From UBA9300 sp032260385 (lineage in GTDB: Bacteria; Bacteroidota; Bacteroidia; Bacteroidales; VadinHA17): a stretch of 64,000 nt of DNA. Position 1 is the first letter of the stretch; each line of letters opens with the position of its first letter. The notes under the pieces are model-generated. The model had not been told where the DNA came from and did not search any database. It saw nothing but the letters and a program-made list of their open reading frames with translations. The position numbers and the translations under genes are program-made. The DNA lies in assembly GCA_032260385.1 (NCBI GenBank), contig JAVVEL010000002.1, positions 62,001 to 126,000 on the forward strand, in the 5' to 3' direction. This document shows, piece after piece, positions 1 through 9,415 of the stretch.

Positions 1-383
1 TTTATAAATAATGACATTGCCCCGGAACCATATTCTTTTTTAAGACTGAGGCCTCCCTTAACATCAACGTCAAATATAATGTGCCGGCCCTTCTTCCACA
101 TTCTCTGAATTTCACTGCGGAGGGTGCCGTAATATGTGTTTTTATATACTTCTTCCCATTCAACAAATTCATCATTATCAATTTTATGCCTGAACCTATC
201 TGCTGAAAGAAAATAATAATCATAACCGTCTTTTTCATTTTTACGGGGCGACCTGCTTGTTGCCGAGATAGAAAAACCAAGATCAGGGATATGCTCCAGG
301 AGGTATTTAACAATACTGGTTTTACCCGATCCCGATGGTGCAGATACTATTATTGATTTCCCGGTAATTTGTTCATTTTTCAT
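1..383 (-). CDS. gmk: Guanylate kinase, C-terminus cut by window edge
   Basis: Phosphorylates GMP to GDP with ATP (purine salvage and GTP supply, cytosol). I read this by translating the minus strand from the ATG at 383-381: the product begins MKNEQITGKS and has a P-loop (SAPSGSGKTS, about residues 14-23). The GMP-binding stretch ISATSRSPRKNEKDG follows, then DYYFLSADRF and FVEWEEVYKNTYYGT, all typical of the family. About 127 residues are visible out of the usual 185-205; the rest lies left of base 1. The start codon overlaps the yicC stop as ATGA (383-380), so translation is probably coupled to yicC, a pairing common in bacteria. Confidence 0.95.
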   Translation of the reverse strand, partial: MKNEQITGKSIIVSAPSGSGKTSIVKYLLEHIPDLGFSISATSRSPRKNEKDGYDYYFLSADRFRHKIDNDEFVEWEEVYKNTYYGTLRSEIQRMWKKGRHIIFDVDVKGGLSLKKEYGSGAMSLFI

Positions 384-1252
384 AATACGTTAAGTAACTG
401 TTCTTTTACCTTTTCCAGTTCATCCTTCATCATTACCACAAACCTTTGTATTATTGCATCATTAGCTTTAGAACCCAGGGTGTTAATTTCCCTTCCTATT
501 TCCTGTGAAATGAAAGCCAGTTTTTTGCCGTTGGCATCCTCCGTTTCAAGAGTTTCAATAAAATAATCACAGTGCTTTTTCAGTCTGACCTTTTCTTCGT
601 TTATATCAAGTCTTTCAATATAATAGAGTATTTCCTGCTCAAACCTGTTTTCATCGGTATTTTCATTCTCCAGCTGTTTAAGACTGGCACTTATTCTTTC
701 TTTTATCCTTTTGATTCTTGCTTCTTCCAGGGGTTTTATTTCATTAAGATAACTTTCAATATTTCTGATTCTTTCACGAAGGTCCTTCTCAATTGATATC
801 CCTTCTTCCAGCCTGAAGCTGTCCAGGCCGGCTATAGAATCATCCAGCAAACCCTTAAGAATTCCCCATTCTTCCTCACCCAGGGTTTTTTTCTCGGTTT
901 TGAGAGTCTCAGGAAGCCTCATAATAATCGAAAGTAGCTCCTTCCGGTTTTCAATATAGAGTTCTCCTGCCACATCAATCAACTGCCTGTAGTAACTTTT
1001 GATAGCAGCTTTATTCAGTATGGGTACGTTTTCATCATCAATGGAATCAACAGAAATTATAAGGTCGGCTTTTCCCCTGGTGAGACCCTGGCTTATTTTT
1101 GACCTGATCTCAATTTCTTTTTCTTTGTAATACCATGGCATTTTGGTATTAATATCAGTTTGCTTGCTGTTCAGTGAGCGCAACTCAACTGTAATCTTTT
1201 TTTCAGGAGTTTCAGCATAAGCTGACCCATAACCTGTCATTGATCTGATCAT
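380..1252 (-). CDS. yicC: YicC/YloC family endoribonuclease
   Basis: YicC proteins are RNA-binding endoribonucleases linked to mRNA/sRNA turnover. The protein has 290 residues, the normal family size. It starts with the signature MIRSMTGYGSA, has the N-terminal YicC domain over roughly residues 1-155 and the conserved C-terminal DUF1732 block ending in the FISQEIGREINTLGSKAND region. It is the first gene of a yicC-gmk unit, sharing ATGA with gmk. A TACATTTG -7 box lies just upstream on the minus strand at 1278-1271. Family assignment is secure; the RNA target is unknown. Confidence 0.93.
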   Translation of the reverse strand: MIRSMTGYGSAYAETPEKKITVELRSLNSKQTDINTKMPWYYKEKEIEIRSKISQGLTRGKADLIISVDSIDDENVPILNKAAIKSYYRQLIDVAGELYIENRKELLSIIMRLPETLKTEKKTLGEEEWGILKGLLDDSIAGLDSFRLEEGISIEKDLRERIRNIESYLNEIKPLEEARIKRIKERISASLKQLENENTDENRFEQEILYYIERLDINEEKVRLKKHCDYFIETLETEDANGKKLAFISQEIGREINTLGSKANDAIIQRFVVMMKDELEKVKEQLLNVL

Positions 1253-1270
1253 AACTTCTTAATTGTTGAA

Positions 1271-1278
1271 CAAATGTA
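1271..1278 (-). promoter_or_regulatory. -7 box for yicC-gmk
   Basis: Reads TACATTTG on the minus strand (CAAATGTA on plus), an exact TAnnTTTG match 18 bp before the yicC ATG. No clear TTTG -33 element at the usual distance. Confidence 0.5.
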
Positions 1279-1293
1279 TTAAAAATCGGGCTT

Positions 1294-2637
1294 TTATTTA
1301 AGTTGTGGCTTCACAATGGTTTTTTTCTTCCAGCGGCCTGTCAGATAATAAACCCATGACATAATTAGGCCCATTACCCAGCTCATCGGGTATGACCACC
1401 AGATACCTGTTTCACCAAACCTGTCGGACAGAAAGACTGCAAAGGGTATTCTCACAAGCCATAGAGAGATAAGTGTGAAGATCATAGGTATGAAGGTATC
1501 GCCGGCGCCCCTCATCACACCGTTAAACGTAAACATAAAGGCAAAAACAATATAAAAAAGGCTCACTATCGTCAGGTAGTCTGAACCAATTTCTATTACA
1601 TCCCGGTCATTGGTAAATGCATCCATGAAAATGTCACCGAAGGATACAATTATTGCCGTTGTTGCTATTGTAACAATACTCGTCAGCAGTATGGTCGACA
1701 ATAATCCTGTTTTCACCCGGTGCGATTTATTGGCTCCCAGGTTTTGACCTACAAAGGTTGCCAGGGCTTGTGCCATTATCATGGCAGGTATGGTGGCAAT
1801 TGCATCAAGACGCGCAGCCACGGAAAAAGCTGCTATCACATTTGTGCCGAAGGTGTTCACAACCCCCATTATTGCCATACTGCCAAGGGCGACAAAACTA
1901 TGCTGAAAACCGGTTGGCAGGCCAATCCTGATGCTCTGATTGAAAATCTTTCTGTCGAATACAAGCCCCCGCAGTTTTATGTCTATTATTTTGTGGTAAT
2001 GGTTAAGATAGATAATGGCGGTAACCAGGGCCCCGGTCTGGGCTATCACGGTTGCCAGGGCAACCCCCTTAACACCCATTTTGAATACTATTACAAAGAG
2101 AAGGTCAAGGCCTACATTTGTCAGGGTTGATATTATGAGAAAGTAAAGCGGGGTTTTTGAATCTCCCATACCCCTTAAAATGGCACTGGTCCCGTTAAAA
2201 ATAAAGAATGTGACCATGCCCAGCAGGTAGATATTGAGGTATTCAAGGGCCATTGGCATTACTTCCTGCGGAAGGTTTAATAGAATGAATATATCCTTAC
2301 TGAAGATTAGACCCACAGCAGTAATCACTATGGAGGCAAAGAACATCCCAATATACATGGTGTCTATTGCCTTTCTTACACTGGCATAGTCTTTTGCCCC
2401 GAAATATTGAGATATCACCACGGTAATACCGGCTCCCAGACCAATGATCATTGATATCAAAACAAAGATTACAGGGAAGGAGGCTCCCACTGCAGCAAGT
2501 GCTTCTTTACCAATAAAGTTACCAACAATAATGCTGTCGACAATGTTGTAAAATTGCTGAAAGAGGCTGCCTGCAAGCATTGGCAATGCAAATTGCAGAA
2601 TCTGCCTGCCTTCTTTACCTGTAGTCATGTCTTTCAT
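1294..2637 (-). CDS. MATE family multidrug/cation exporter
   Basis: Inner-membrane antiporter of the MATE (NorM/DinF) family that exports organic cations or drugs using an ion gradient. I place the start at the ATG at 2637-2635 (protein MKDMTTGKEGRQ, 448 residues), not at the longer open frame to 2688. MKDMTTG is a very common start in this subfamily, and a -7 box (TAATTTTG, 2693-2686) overlaps the longer start. About 12 hydrophobic helices are visible. The conserved opening QFALPMLAGSLFQQFYNIVD and the mid-protein IGLPTGFQ repeat support the family. It is monocistronic, 41 bp downstream of yicC. Substrate cannot be told. Confidence 0.92.
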   Translation of the reverse strand: MKDMTTGKEGRQILQFALPMLAGSLFQQFYNIVDSIIVGNFIGKEALAAVGASFPVIFVLISMIIGLGAGITVVISQYFGAKDYASVRKAIDTMYIGMFFASIVITAVGLIFSKDIFILLNLPQEVMPMALEYLNIYLLGMVTFFIFNGTSAILRGMGDSKTPLYFLIISTLTNVGLDLLFVIVFKMGVKGVALATVIAQTGALVTAIIYLNHYHKIIDIKLRGLVFDRKIFNQSIRIGLPTGFQHSFVALGSMAIMGVVNTFGTNVIAAFSVAARLDAIATIPAMIMAQALATFVGQNLGANKSHRVKTGLLSTILLTSIVTIATTAIIVSFGDIFMDAFTNDRDVIEIGSDYLTIVSLFYIVFAFMFTFNGVMRGAGDTFIPMIFTLISLWLVRIPFAVFLSDRFGETGIWWSYPMSWVMGLIMSWVYYLTGRWKKKTIVKPQLK

Positions 2638-2685
2638 GGGAAACTGTAAATTGACTTGCAAAAGAAATGAAAATACCACCAAGAT

Positions 2686-2693
2686 CAAAATTA
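2686..2693 (-). promoter_or_regulatory. -7 box for the MATE gene
   Basis: TAATTTTG on the minus strand (CAAAATTA on plus), matching TAnnTTTG, 49 bp before the chosen ATG. It argues against the longer reading frame, whose start codon would lie inside the box. Confidence 0.5.
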
Positions 2694-2747
2694 TATTTTG
2701 ACGTATATAAGTTTTCAGGCAAATCCCGTTTTATTTAAGAAATGCCT

Positions 2748-2755
2748 TAATTTTG
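2748..2755 (+). promoter_or_regulatory. -7 box for the DUF3078 gene
   Basis: TAATTTTG, 62 bp before the ATG at 2818. It lies back to back with the MATE promoter, giving a divergent promoter region at 2638-2817. Confidence 0.45.
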
Positions 2756-2817
2756 GCATTGCTTTTGCAAAACAAAGCGGTATTATAATTCACTATTAAC
2801 TTGACCAACAATTAAGT

Positions 2818-4716
2818 ATGTTTAATATTATCAGAAAATGCCCCTGTTTCTTTACCTTTCTAATGTTGATATCCCCGGGGATAAACACTGTTTTAGCCCA
2901 GGAAGGTATAAGAAGGGACTCAACCGGCTTTGTTATTGACACGCTCATGAAGCCTGAGATGGTTGATTCACTGGCACTCCTGAAGAGCAGAGATGTAAAT
3001 TTTGATTTTGAAGAGGCTCTTGAATATCTCTCAGCATGGTATGAGAGTGATGTATGGAACAGTGAGGATGATCCTCTCAGGAAGTCTATCAGGCGTTTAC
3101 TCTTTGAGGCAAGCAACGATCCGGTTTATATAACCCGCGACTTTGTCAGGCAATATGACTGGGCTAAGATAAAAATACCCGCAAGCAGTTTTTTTATGTG
3201 GGATACCATACATATACCCATCCCTTCGGAAAGAGTCAGAGACAGGAGCCGACAGGAAGACCAGGATGTGTTTGATCCGCTCATGGCTGATACAGGACTT
3301 GCCCTCACTGATTCCACGCGTCTGCATGAGGCAGGGGATACCATCTTAAGTATGCGGGATAGTCTTATGATTATTAACCCGGGAGACCTGGATAATATCT
3401 TTGTGCAAGCAGAGAGGACGAGACCCGTGCATCTGAAGTCAGATAAGCATGACAGCATTATTGTCGTGATTTCCGATACCCTTAAGAAGGTAATAAGTGG
3501 TAACCCTGATTTCCCCTTCCTTTATTACGATTATCCACTTGTGGGAGATTCTATCCAGTCAGCTATTAACAGGGTGATGCAGCATATTGAAAAAAATGAT
3601 TCAAGCAGGGTCATTATTACCGGGACAAATAATTCAATTCCAGTGTGGCTGGGAAGGAATAAATCAAGAATGACCAGGTTATGGCTTAAAAATGAATGGG
3701 ATGAGGAAGTATCTGTCTGGGTTGGTAGTACGTCTGTTGACTCAATTGATATAGTGGTTGAAAGAGGTGTGCATTTCAGGAGACCTGATAAGGCACCAAA
3801 TATTGCAGATGCAAGGGTCCAGACTAAAACAGTTGATAATTCAAAACTGGCAGAAGCCAGAAAGATAGAAGTAAAACCCCAGTACTGGAAATTCCTGTCA
3901 GAAGCATCCTTTGTTTTTAACCAGGCTATGATTAAAAACTGGGTGCAGGGTGGAGAGAGTAATATCACAACCCTGCTGGATGTTACAGGTACGGCAAGTT
4001 ATACAAATAAAGATCTGAATATGACCTGGAATAATGCCGGGAGGATAAAATTTGGCCTTATTACAGGTGCGGGTAGCGGTATTCGTAAAAATACTGATGA
4101 TATTGAACTGCTTTCAAAATTCAATAATAAGGCATTTGGTAAATTTGATTTCAGTACTACAATGTTATTTAAAACACAGCTGGCTTTTGGCTATAACTAT
4201 CCAAATGATTCAGTTGTGGTATCCAAGTTCTTTAACCCCGCTTCGCTTACACTGGGCCTGGGACTTGATTATAAACCTAACGAGAATACATCTATTAACT
4301 TTGCCCCCTTATCATACAAAGGGACCTTTGTGCCTGACACGGCGATGATTGATCAAACAAAACACGGCCTGCTAGCCGATCAGAGATTCAGGCACGAACC
4401 CGGTATCAGCGCGCAGATAAGCCATAAAACCACCCTGTTTGAACAGATTACCCTGGTGAATAAACTGAGACTGTTTACCAATTACATTCATAAGCCCCTG
4501 AATATTGATGTCGACTGGGAAATGATTGCTACAACCAAGCTCAACTGGTTTACTGATATCAGGCTGAATACACATCTCATTTATGATGATGATACCCTTA
4601 TTCCTGTCCTGGATGAAAATAATGAACAGGTCCTGAATGAGGATGGAAGCCCAAGGAAGATACCTAAGGTACAATTCAAGGAGTTGATAGGTATATCAGT
4701 TATTTTCAGGTTCTGA
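2818..4716 (+). CDS. DUF3078 secreted/outer-membrane protein
   Basis: A 632-residue exported protein. Residues 1-27 form a Sec signal peptide ending ...NTVLAQ. Residues about 30-340 are a poorly conserved, Asp/Ser-rich region. From about residue 345 the protein matches the Bacteroidota DUF3078 domain: it opens YWKFLSEASFVFNQA, continues with NWVQGGESN, and then has alternating amphipathic beta strands (GRIKFGLITGAG, KFDFSTTMLFKTQLAFGYNY) ending in an aromatic C-terminus (ISVIFRF). That pattern fits an outer-membrane beta-barrel. Family function is unknown. It stands alone, divergent from the MATE gene and convergent with the UbiA gene. Confidence 0.8.
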   Translation: MFNIIRKCPCFFTFLMLISPGINTVLAQEGIRRDSTGFVIDTLMKPEMVDSLALLKSRDVNFDFEEALEYLSAWYESDVWNSEDDPLRKSIRRLLFEASNDPVYITRDFVRQYDWAKIKIPASSFFMWDTIHIPIPSERVRDRSRQEDQDVFDPLMADTGLALTDSTRLHEAGDTILSMRDSLMIINPGDLDNIFVQAERTRPVHLKSDKHDSIIVVISDTLKKVISGNPDFPFLYYDYPLVGDSIQSAINRVMQHIEKNDSSRVIITGTNNSIPVWLGRNKSRMTRLWLKNEWDEEVSVWVGSTSVDSIDIVVERGVHFRRPDKAPNIADARVQTKTVDNSKLAEARKIEVKPQYWKFLSEASFVFNQAMIKNWVQGGESNITTLLDVTGTASYTNKDLNMTWNNAGRIKFGLITGAGSGIRKNTDDIELLSKFNNKAFGKFDFSTTMLFKTQLAFGYNYPNDSVVVSKFFNPASLTLGLGLDYKPNENTSINFAPLSYKGTFVPDTAMIDQTKHGLLADQRFRHEPGISAQISHKTTLFEQITLVNKLRLFTNYIHKPLNIDVDWEMIATTKLNWFTDIRLNTHLIYDDDTLIPVLDENNEQVLNEDGSPRKIPKVQFKELIGISVIFRF

Positions 4717-4771
4717 GGAAGTACAGGTGCTTAGTCGGTTCGGCTTGCCGGGTAGCGGGCTGTCCACCGAA

Positions 4772-4785
4772 GCTTTAGCGAAAGC
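4772..4785. repeat. Short hairpin between convergent genes
   Basis: GCTTT-AGCG-AAAGC stem-loop inside a GC-rich spacer (4717-4794) between the ends of the DUF3078 and UbiA genes. The surrounding sequence (ccgaagctttagcgaaagcg) looks like a small dispersed element. It could also help end transcription, but there is no T-tract. No second copy was found in this window. Confidence 0.4.
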
Positions 4786-4794
4786 GGGACTCAT

Positions 4795-5664
4795 TCATAT
4801 ATAAAGATCTGCAATGGCAAAAGCGCAAAAAGCAAGACCTGCATAACTGTTTATCATAGCGAAGGCCCTGGAAATACTTTTGTTATCCCCCGGCTTGATA
4901 ATAATATGTTCATAAACAAGCATCATGCTAAAAATTACTGTGCCAATCCAGTAAAGCAGCCCTGAATGTGCTATCAATCCTGATACTGTAGCTGAAAGGA
5001 CAGCCAGAAAGTGAAAAAATGCCGAAATTACCAGGGCTTGCTTTAAACCCAGTTTTGCCGGTAATGAAAACAGGCTGTTAACTGAATCAAATTCTGAATC
5101 CTGAAGAGAATATATTATATCAAATCCTCCCACCCAGAATAAGACTATTAAACTGTATAATAAGGGTACAGTGGCAAATTCGCCTGTGACTGATATGTAT
5201 GCTCCCACTGGTGCGAGACTCAGGGCCAGTCCCAGAAAGAGGTGACTCATTGACGTGAATCGCTTTGTCATGCTGTATCCGAGTATAATAAACAAAGCCA
5301 GGGGAGAAAGAAACATTGTGAGCCTGTTAATGAGACTTGCAGAGATGATGAATAAGATTGCATTAACTGTTACAAAAATGAGTGCTGACCCTGGTTTTAT
5401 TATACCCGAAGGAATTTCTCTGGAGGAGGTTCTGGGATTGAGCCTGTCAAATTTATAGTCGGCATACCTGTTAAAGCCCATTGCCGAATTTCTTGCGAAG
5501 ACCATGCATAGCAGCACTAGGATAAATAATCGCCACGTGAATTCATTGTCACCGGCACTTATTGCAGTGAAGAATCCGAGCAGGGCAAAGGGCATTGCAA
5601 AAACTGTGTGGCTGAATTTTACGAGTGAAAGATAATTACTGATCCTTTTTAACAGTGAGTCCAT
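4795..5664 (-). CDS. UbiA family prenyltransferase, probably MqnP-type
   Basis: Integral-membrane enzyme that attaches a polyprenyl chain to an aromatic ring. The 289-residue protein has about 8-9 hydrophobic helices and both Asp-rich motifs that bind Mg-diphosphate: NRYADYKFDRLNPRTSSREIPSG (around residues 65-87; N-x3-D-x3-D) and SLQDSEFD (around 186-193). It resembles the 4-hydroxybenzoate polyprenyltransferase branch, which in futalosine-pathway bacteria works in menaquinone synthesis (MqnP). A futalosine gene, mqnA, lies about 17 kb away, supporting that reading by inference. It starts 11 bp after pheT and is probably co-transcribed with it. Confidence 0.85.
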   Translation of the reverse strand: MDSLLKRISNYLSLVKFSHTVFAMPFALLGFFTAISAGDNEFTWRLFILVLLCMVFARNSAMGFNRYADYKFDRLNPRTSSREIPSGIIKPGSALIFVTVNAILFIISASLINRLTMFLSPLALFIILGYSMTKRFTSMSHLFLGLALSLAPVGAYISVTGEFATVPLLYSLIVLFWVGGFDIIYSLQDSEFDSVNSLFSLPAKLGLKQALVISAFFHFLAVLSATVSGLIAHSGLLYWIGTVIFSMMLVYEHIIIKPGDNKSISRAFAMINSYAGLAFCAFAIADLYI

Positions 5665-5675
5665 ATGAAGAATTT

Positions 5676-8126
5676 CTACCTTATTTGTGCACCGGTTTCT
5701 TTTTCGAATGCTTCCACCAGTTTCTTCATTACCTTGTCAATTATCTTGTCTGTGAGGGTCCGTTTGTCATCCCGAAGTATAAAGCTCACCGCATATGATT
5801 TCTTATTTTTTCCCAGCGCTTCACTTTCATAAACATCAAAAAGTCCGACCTGTCTGAGAAGGTCCTTTTCGGTTTTAAAGGCCAGCTTTTTAATATGATC
5901 AAAGCTTATTTCTTTATCAACAAGCAAGGCCAGATCCCTCCTGACTGATGGATATTTTGGCAATTCCCTGAAAGAGATACTGTGTTGCTTCAGTTTTTCA
6001 AGGACCGTATCAAATTCTATATGGCCATAGTAAACATCCTGTTTTACTTCCTGCCTGTTCAGATAATGCTTACTGATCTTTCCGAAATGAGCAAGCAGTT
6101 CGCCTTTGATACTCAGTGCAAGGCCTTCGGTATAATAATCCTGTTCTCTTACTTCAGCGGTAAGTGAATTGCGATCAAATCCAAGTTTTTCAAGTATGAT
6201 CTCAATGACTGATTTGATACTGTAAGTATCAGTTTCCCTCTTATCTGCATTCCAGTTTTCCGGGCTTATCTTTCCTGAAATAAAAATATCGAGTGATAGT
6301 TTTTCGAGGTAATTTTCAACGGTGTTTCCGGACTCCTGTTTCTCCTTAAGAAAGTAGCATATGCCGAATTCATAAAGTCTCAGGTCAGGATTTTGCCTGT
6401 TGATATTTCTTGCTATCGAACTTAGTCCCCCGTACAATAGTGATTGCCTCATGCAATCAAGATCTGAACTGAGGGGATTGGCCAGCATGACCATTGTATT
6501 GTTATTAAAATCAGGGCTTTCAAGGTACCAGGCAGAAGGATTCAGGGAATTGGACATTATCTCTGTAAACCCTGCACCTGAGAGTGTATCAGAGATTGTA
6601 TTAATTACTTTCCCCTTATTTGGCTTATCAAAGAAGCTGATTGTTGAATTCACTTTTTCGGTGAACTCTATATTGTTATATCCATAAATTCGCAGTATCT
6701 CCTCAATAATGTCAGCTTCCCTTGTAACATCAACCCTGTAGTTAGGCACCTTACACTTAAAAGTATCACCACCCTTATCATCAATTTCTATATCAAGAGA
6801 ATTGAGTATTTTCTGAATGTCTTTCCTGTTTATTTCCTTCCCGGTAAGCCTGTTAATATTTTTATAGCTCACTTCTACCGGCGGTTTTTCTATTCGCCTG
6901 GGGTAAACGTCAACAATATCCGAGCTTATCTTCCCGCCCGCCATTTCCTTGATAAGCAAGGCTGCTCTTTTAAGGGCCCAGATTGTTATATCAGGGTCTG
7001 ATCCTCTTTCAAACCTGAAGGAAGCATCGGTATGAAGATCATGCCTGCGGGCTGTTTTTCTTATTGACACCGGGTTAAAGCAGGCACTTTCCAGGAAGAT
7101 ATTTACTGTTTTGTCCCTTACCCCGGATCCCTTCCCACCAAAGACCCCTGCAATGCACAAGCCTTTCTCATCATCGCATATCATCAGGTCCTTTTCTGAC
7201 AGTTCTCTGTGCTGGTCATCAAGGCTTATGAAACTTGTTTTATCAGGCAGATTTTTTACTGAAATCCGGTTCCCTGCAATTTTATCAGCATCAAAAGCAT
7301 GCAGGGGCTGTCCCGATTCGTGCAGTACATAGTTGGTAATATCCACAACATTATTCAGGGGACTGAGCCCGATGGCTTTAAGCCTGTTTTTTAACCAATC
7401 AGGCGATTCCTTTACTTTTATGCCGCTTATGGTAAGACCTGAATACCTTATGCAGTCGGTCTCATTCTCAATAATAACAGGTACAGGTCTCAGGTTATTA
7501 TCGACCCTGAAACTGTCTACTGAAGGCAGTGATATGCGGGATGGTTTGAACAGGTTAAAGTACGCATTCAGGTCGCGGGCCACTCCGAAATGGGATCCGC
7601 TGTCAATCCTGTTTGGCGTGAGCCCTATTTCAAAAATGGTATCATATTCCACGGGGAAAATTTCATGTGCGGATATGCCAACAGGGGTGTCCGGTGGCAA
7701 TACCATAATACCTTCGTGTGAGCTGCCAAGCCCCAGCTCGTCTTCGGCACATATCATTCCTTCCGATATTTCTCCCCTGATCTTGGATCTTTTCAACTCG
7801 AAGGGCATACCCTGGTAATCAAGTACGGTTCCCGGGGTGGCCACGAGCACTTTCTGTCCTGCTTCCACGTTTGGCGCCCCGCATACTATTCTGAGGTGTT
7901 CACCACTGCCGGTATCTACGGTTGTTACAAAAAGTTTATCTGCATTTGGATGCTTGCCGCAGGTTTTTACCTCTCCTGTAATTACTCCCTTCAGACCTCC
8001 TTTTACAGATATCCAGTCCTCCATGGCTTCAACTTCCAATCCTATATTAGTAAGGATCGGGCTTAACTCATCAGCCTGTTTATCTGTTTTCAGGTAATCA
8101 CGTATCCAGTTGTATGAAATCTTCAT
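5676..8126 (-). CDS. pheT: Phenylalanine-tRNA ligase beta subunit
   Basis: Beta chain of the (alpha-beta)2 enzyme that charges tRNA-Phe. At 816 residues it has the full bacterial architecture. An N-terminal EMAP/Tyr-type tRNA-binding domain (about 40-150, with GKHPNADKL) is followed by B3/B4 editing domain signatures, including NYVLHESGQPLHAFDADK. Next come the B5 domain and the catalytic-like core (DLHTDASFRFERGSDP), and then the C-terminal FDX-ACB anticodon-binding domain (ELPKYPSVRRDLALLVD). The alpha subunit gene is not adjacent. A -7 box (TACTTTTG) lies 48 bp upstream of the ATG. Confidence 0.97.
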   Translation of the reverse strand: MKISYNWIRDYLKTDKQADELSPILTNIGLEVEAMEDWISVKGGLKGVITGEVKTCGKHPNADKLFVTTVDTGSGEHLRIVCGAPNVEAGQKVLVATPGTVLDYQGMPFELKRSKIRGEISEGMICAEDELGLGSSHEGIMVLPPDTPVGISAHEIFPVEYDTIFEIGLTPNRIDSGSHFGVARDLNAYFNLFKPSRISLPSVDSFRVDNNLRPVPVIIENETDCIRYSGLTISGIKVKESPDWLKNRLKAIGLSPLNNVVDITNYVLHESGQPLHAFDADKIAGNRISVKNLPDKTSFISLDDQHRELSEKDLMICDDEKGLCIAGVFGGKGSGVRDKTVNIFLESACFNPVSIRKTARRHDLHTDASFRFERGSDPDITIWALKRAALLIKEMAGGKISSDIVDVYPRRIEKPPVEVSYKNINRLTGKEINRKDIQKILNSLDIEIDDKGGDTFKCKVPNYRVDVTREADIIEEILRIYGYNNIEFTEKVNSTISFFDKPNKGKVINTISDTLSGAGFTEIMSNSLNPSAWYLESPDFNNNTMVMLANPLSSDLDCMRQSLLYGGLSSIARNINRQNPDLRLYEFGICYFLKEKQESGNTVENYLEKLSLDIFISGKISPENWNADKRETDTYSIKSVIEIILEKLGFDRNSLTAEVREQDYYTEGLALSIKGELLAHFGKISKHYLNRQEVKQDVYYGHIEFDTVLEKLKQHSISFRELPKYPSVRRDLALLVDKEISFDHIKKLAFKTEKDLLRQVGLFDVYESEALGKNKKSYAVSFILRDDKRTLTDKIIDKVMKKLVEAFEKETGAQIR

Positions 8127-8173
8127 GGGTATAAAAAATAAACAGTATTAAAACACCATTTCTCCGGCTCTGG

Positions 8174-8181
8174 CAAAAGTA
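8174..8181 (-). promoter_or_regulatory. -7 box for pheT
   Basis: TACTTTTG on the minus strand (CAAAAGTA on plus), 48 bp before the pheT ATG. No good -33 box. Confidence 0.45.
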
Positions 8182-8240
8182 AGGATTTTTAAAAAAGTAT
8201 CGAGACGAAAAATTACTTTATTTAACTTATTGTATTTAGC

Positions 8241-8248
8241 TATCTTTG
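8241..8248 (+). promoter_or_regulatory. -7 box for the surE-lpxB run
   Basis: TATCTTTG, the most typical form of the Bacteroidota -7 box, in an AT-rich spacer 49 bp before the surE ATG. The -33 position reads TTAT rather than TTTG. Confidence 0.6.
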
Positions 8249-8296
8249 TATAATTCTTTGTGTTTCTAATATATTTTGTGAAAAAAGCTTTATGAT

Positions 8297-9082
8297 ATGA
8301 AGGTTGAGAAAGACGATAGGCTGATACTGCTTACTAATGATGACGGACTTTATGCTGAAGGACTTAATACTCTGACGGAGCTGATGCAGGAATTCGGGAA
8401 GGTGGTCGTTATATCAACTATTGATAGCCGTTCAGGAATGTCACAGGCTCTTACGGTGAAAATGCCTATCAGGGTAAAACTGCTGAATGAGACCGAGACT
8501 AAAAGGGTATATGCATGCAGTGGCACACCCACTGACGGGGTGAAAATTGCCGTTAACCAGTTGCTGGAAAGAAAACCCGAGTGGGTTGTGTCGGGTATAA
8601 ACCATGGCTCAAACGCTTCGGTAAGCGTAATTTATTCAGGAACAATGGCAGCTGCTATTGAAGGTTGTTTGTATGGAATTGATTCAGTTGGTTTCTCGCT
8701 TAATGACTACTCGTCAAATGCTGATTTTAAAGCTTCAAGGAAGTATGTCAGGGAGGTCATGAATATGCTGAGCAATAACAAACTGCCTCAGGGGATCTGC
8801 CTTAACGTGAATATCCCTTCATGTAAAGACAGCGAAATAAAGGGAATCAAAGTATGCAGGCAGGCAAGGGGTAACTGGCGTGAGGAATTTGAAAAGCGTA
8901 AGGATCCGATGGGTAAGACATATTACTGGTTAACAGGGATATTCCAGAATCATGAACCTGAATCTATCGATACCGATGAGTGGGCGCTGGAGAACAATTA
9001 TGTTTCCGTCGTACCGGTTTCAATTGATATGACTGCCCACGGTTTTATTGATGACCTGAGAAAGCAGTTCAAGAATGAATGA
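8297..9082 (+). CDS. surE: 5'/3'-nucleotidase SurE
   Basis: Metal-dependent phosphatase acting on nucleoside monophosphates and exopolyphosphate, linked to stationary-phase survival. The 261-residue product has the metal-binding N-terminal motif LLTNDDG (Asp15-Asp16), the conserved Ser in DSRSGMSQALT, YACSGTPTDGVK and SGINHGSN, and the later NVNIPS block. It is the first gene of the plus-strand surE-small membrane protein-lpxB set; the next gene overlaps its 3' end by 8 bp. Confidence 0.96.
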   Translation: MKVEKDDRLILLTNDDGLYAEGLNTLTELMQEFGKVVVISTIDSRSGMSQALTVKMPIRVKLLNETETKRVYACSGTPTDGVKIAVNQLLERKPEWVVSGINHGSNASVSVIYSGTMAAAIEGCLYGIDSVGFSLNDYSSNADFKASRKYVREVMNMLSNNKLPQGICLNVNIPSCKDSEIKGIKVCRQARGNWREEFEKRKDPMGKTYYWLTGIFQNHEPESIDTDEWALENNYVSVVPVSIDMTAHGFIDDLRKQFKNE

Positions 9083-9371
9083 ATCACCTATGAGTAACCG
9101 CTTTATTACCGGCTTCCTGGCAGGCTTGTTTTTACCGGTCATAGTGTATTTTATCGTCTATCTTTTTGTCGGTGACGGTTTGTCCCTGGGCGAACATATT
9201 GAAAGGATCATCAGAAGTAAGGTGCTAACTCACTATATCAGTCTTTGCGTTTTATCCAACCTGGTAATATTCCTGGCCTTTAACCGTTTTGATAAACTGA
9301 GGAGCTCAAAAGGAGTTGTGGGAGTTACTCTCCTGTGGGCATTGACAGTGCTTGTGTTAAAACTGTTCTGA
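9075..9371 (+). CDS. Small three-helix membrane protein between surE and lpxB
   Basis: 98 residues with three hydrophobic segments at about 9-31, 54-72 and 79-97; no enzyme motif and no recognised family. It overlaps surE by 8 bp (ATGAATGA), so coupled translation is likely. A second in-frame ATG at 9090 would give a 93-residue product without the overlap. Its position between surE and lpxB suggests an envelope role, but that is only inference. Confidence 0.75.
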   Translation: MNESPMSNRFITGFLAGLFLPVIVYFIVYLFVGDGLSLGEHIERIIRSKVLTHYISLCVLSNLVIFLAFNRFDKLRSSKGVVGVTLLWALTVLVLKLF

Positions 9372-9415
9372 GAAATAAATATGTTAAAAATCTATTCATC
9401 CTGAAATAAACAGTA

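Noticed and set aside
7333..7818. 161-residue open frame on the plus strand inside pheT
   Set aside because: Shadow of pheT; no initiation signals and biased composition.
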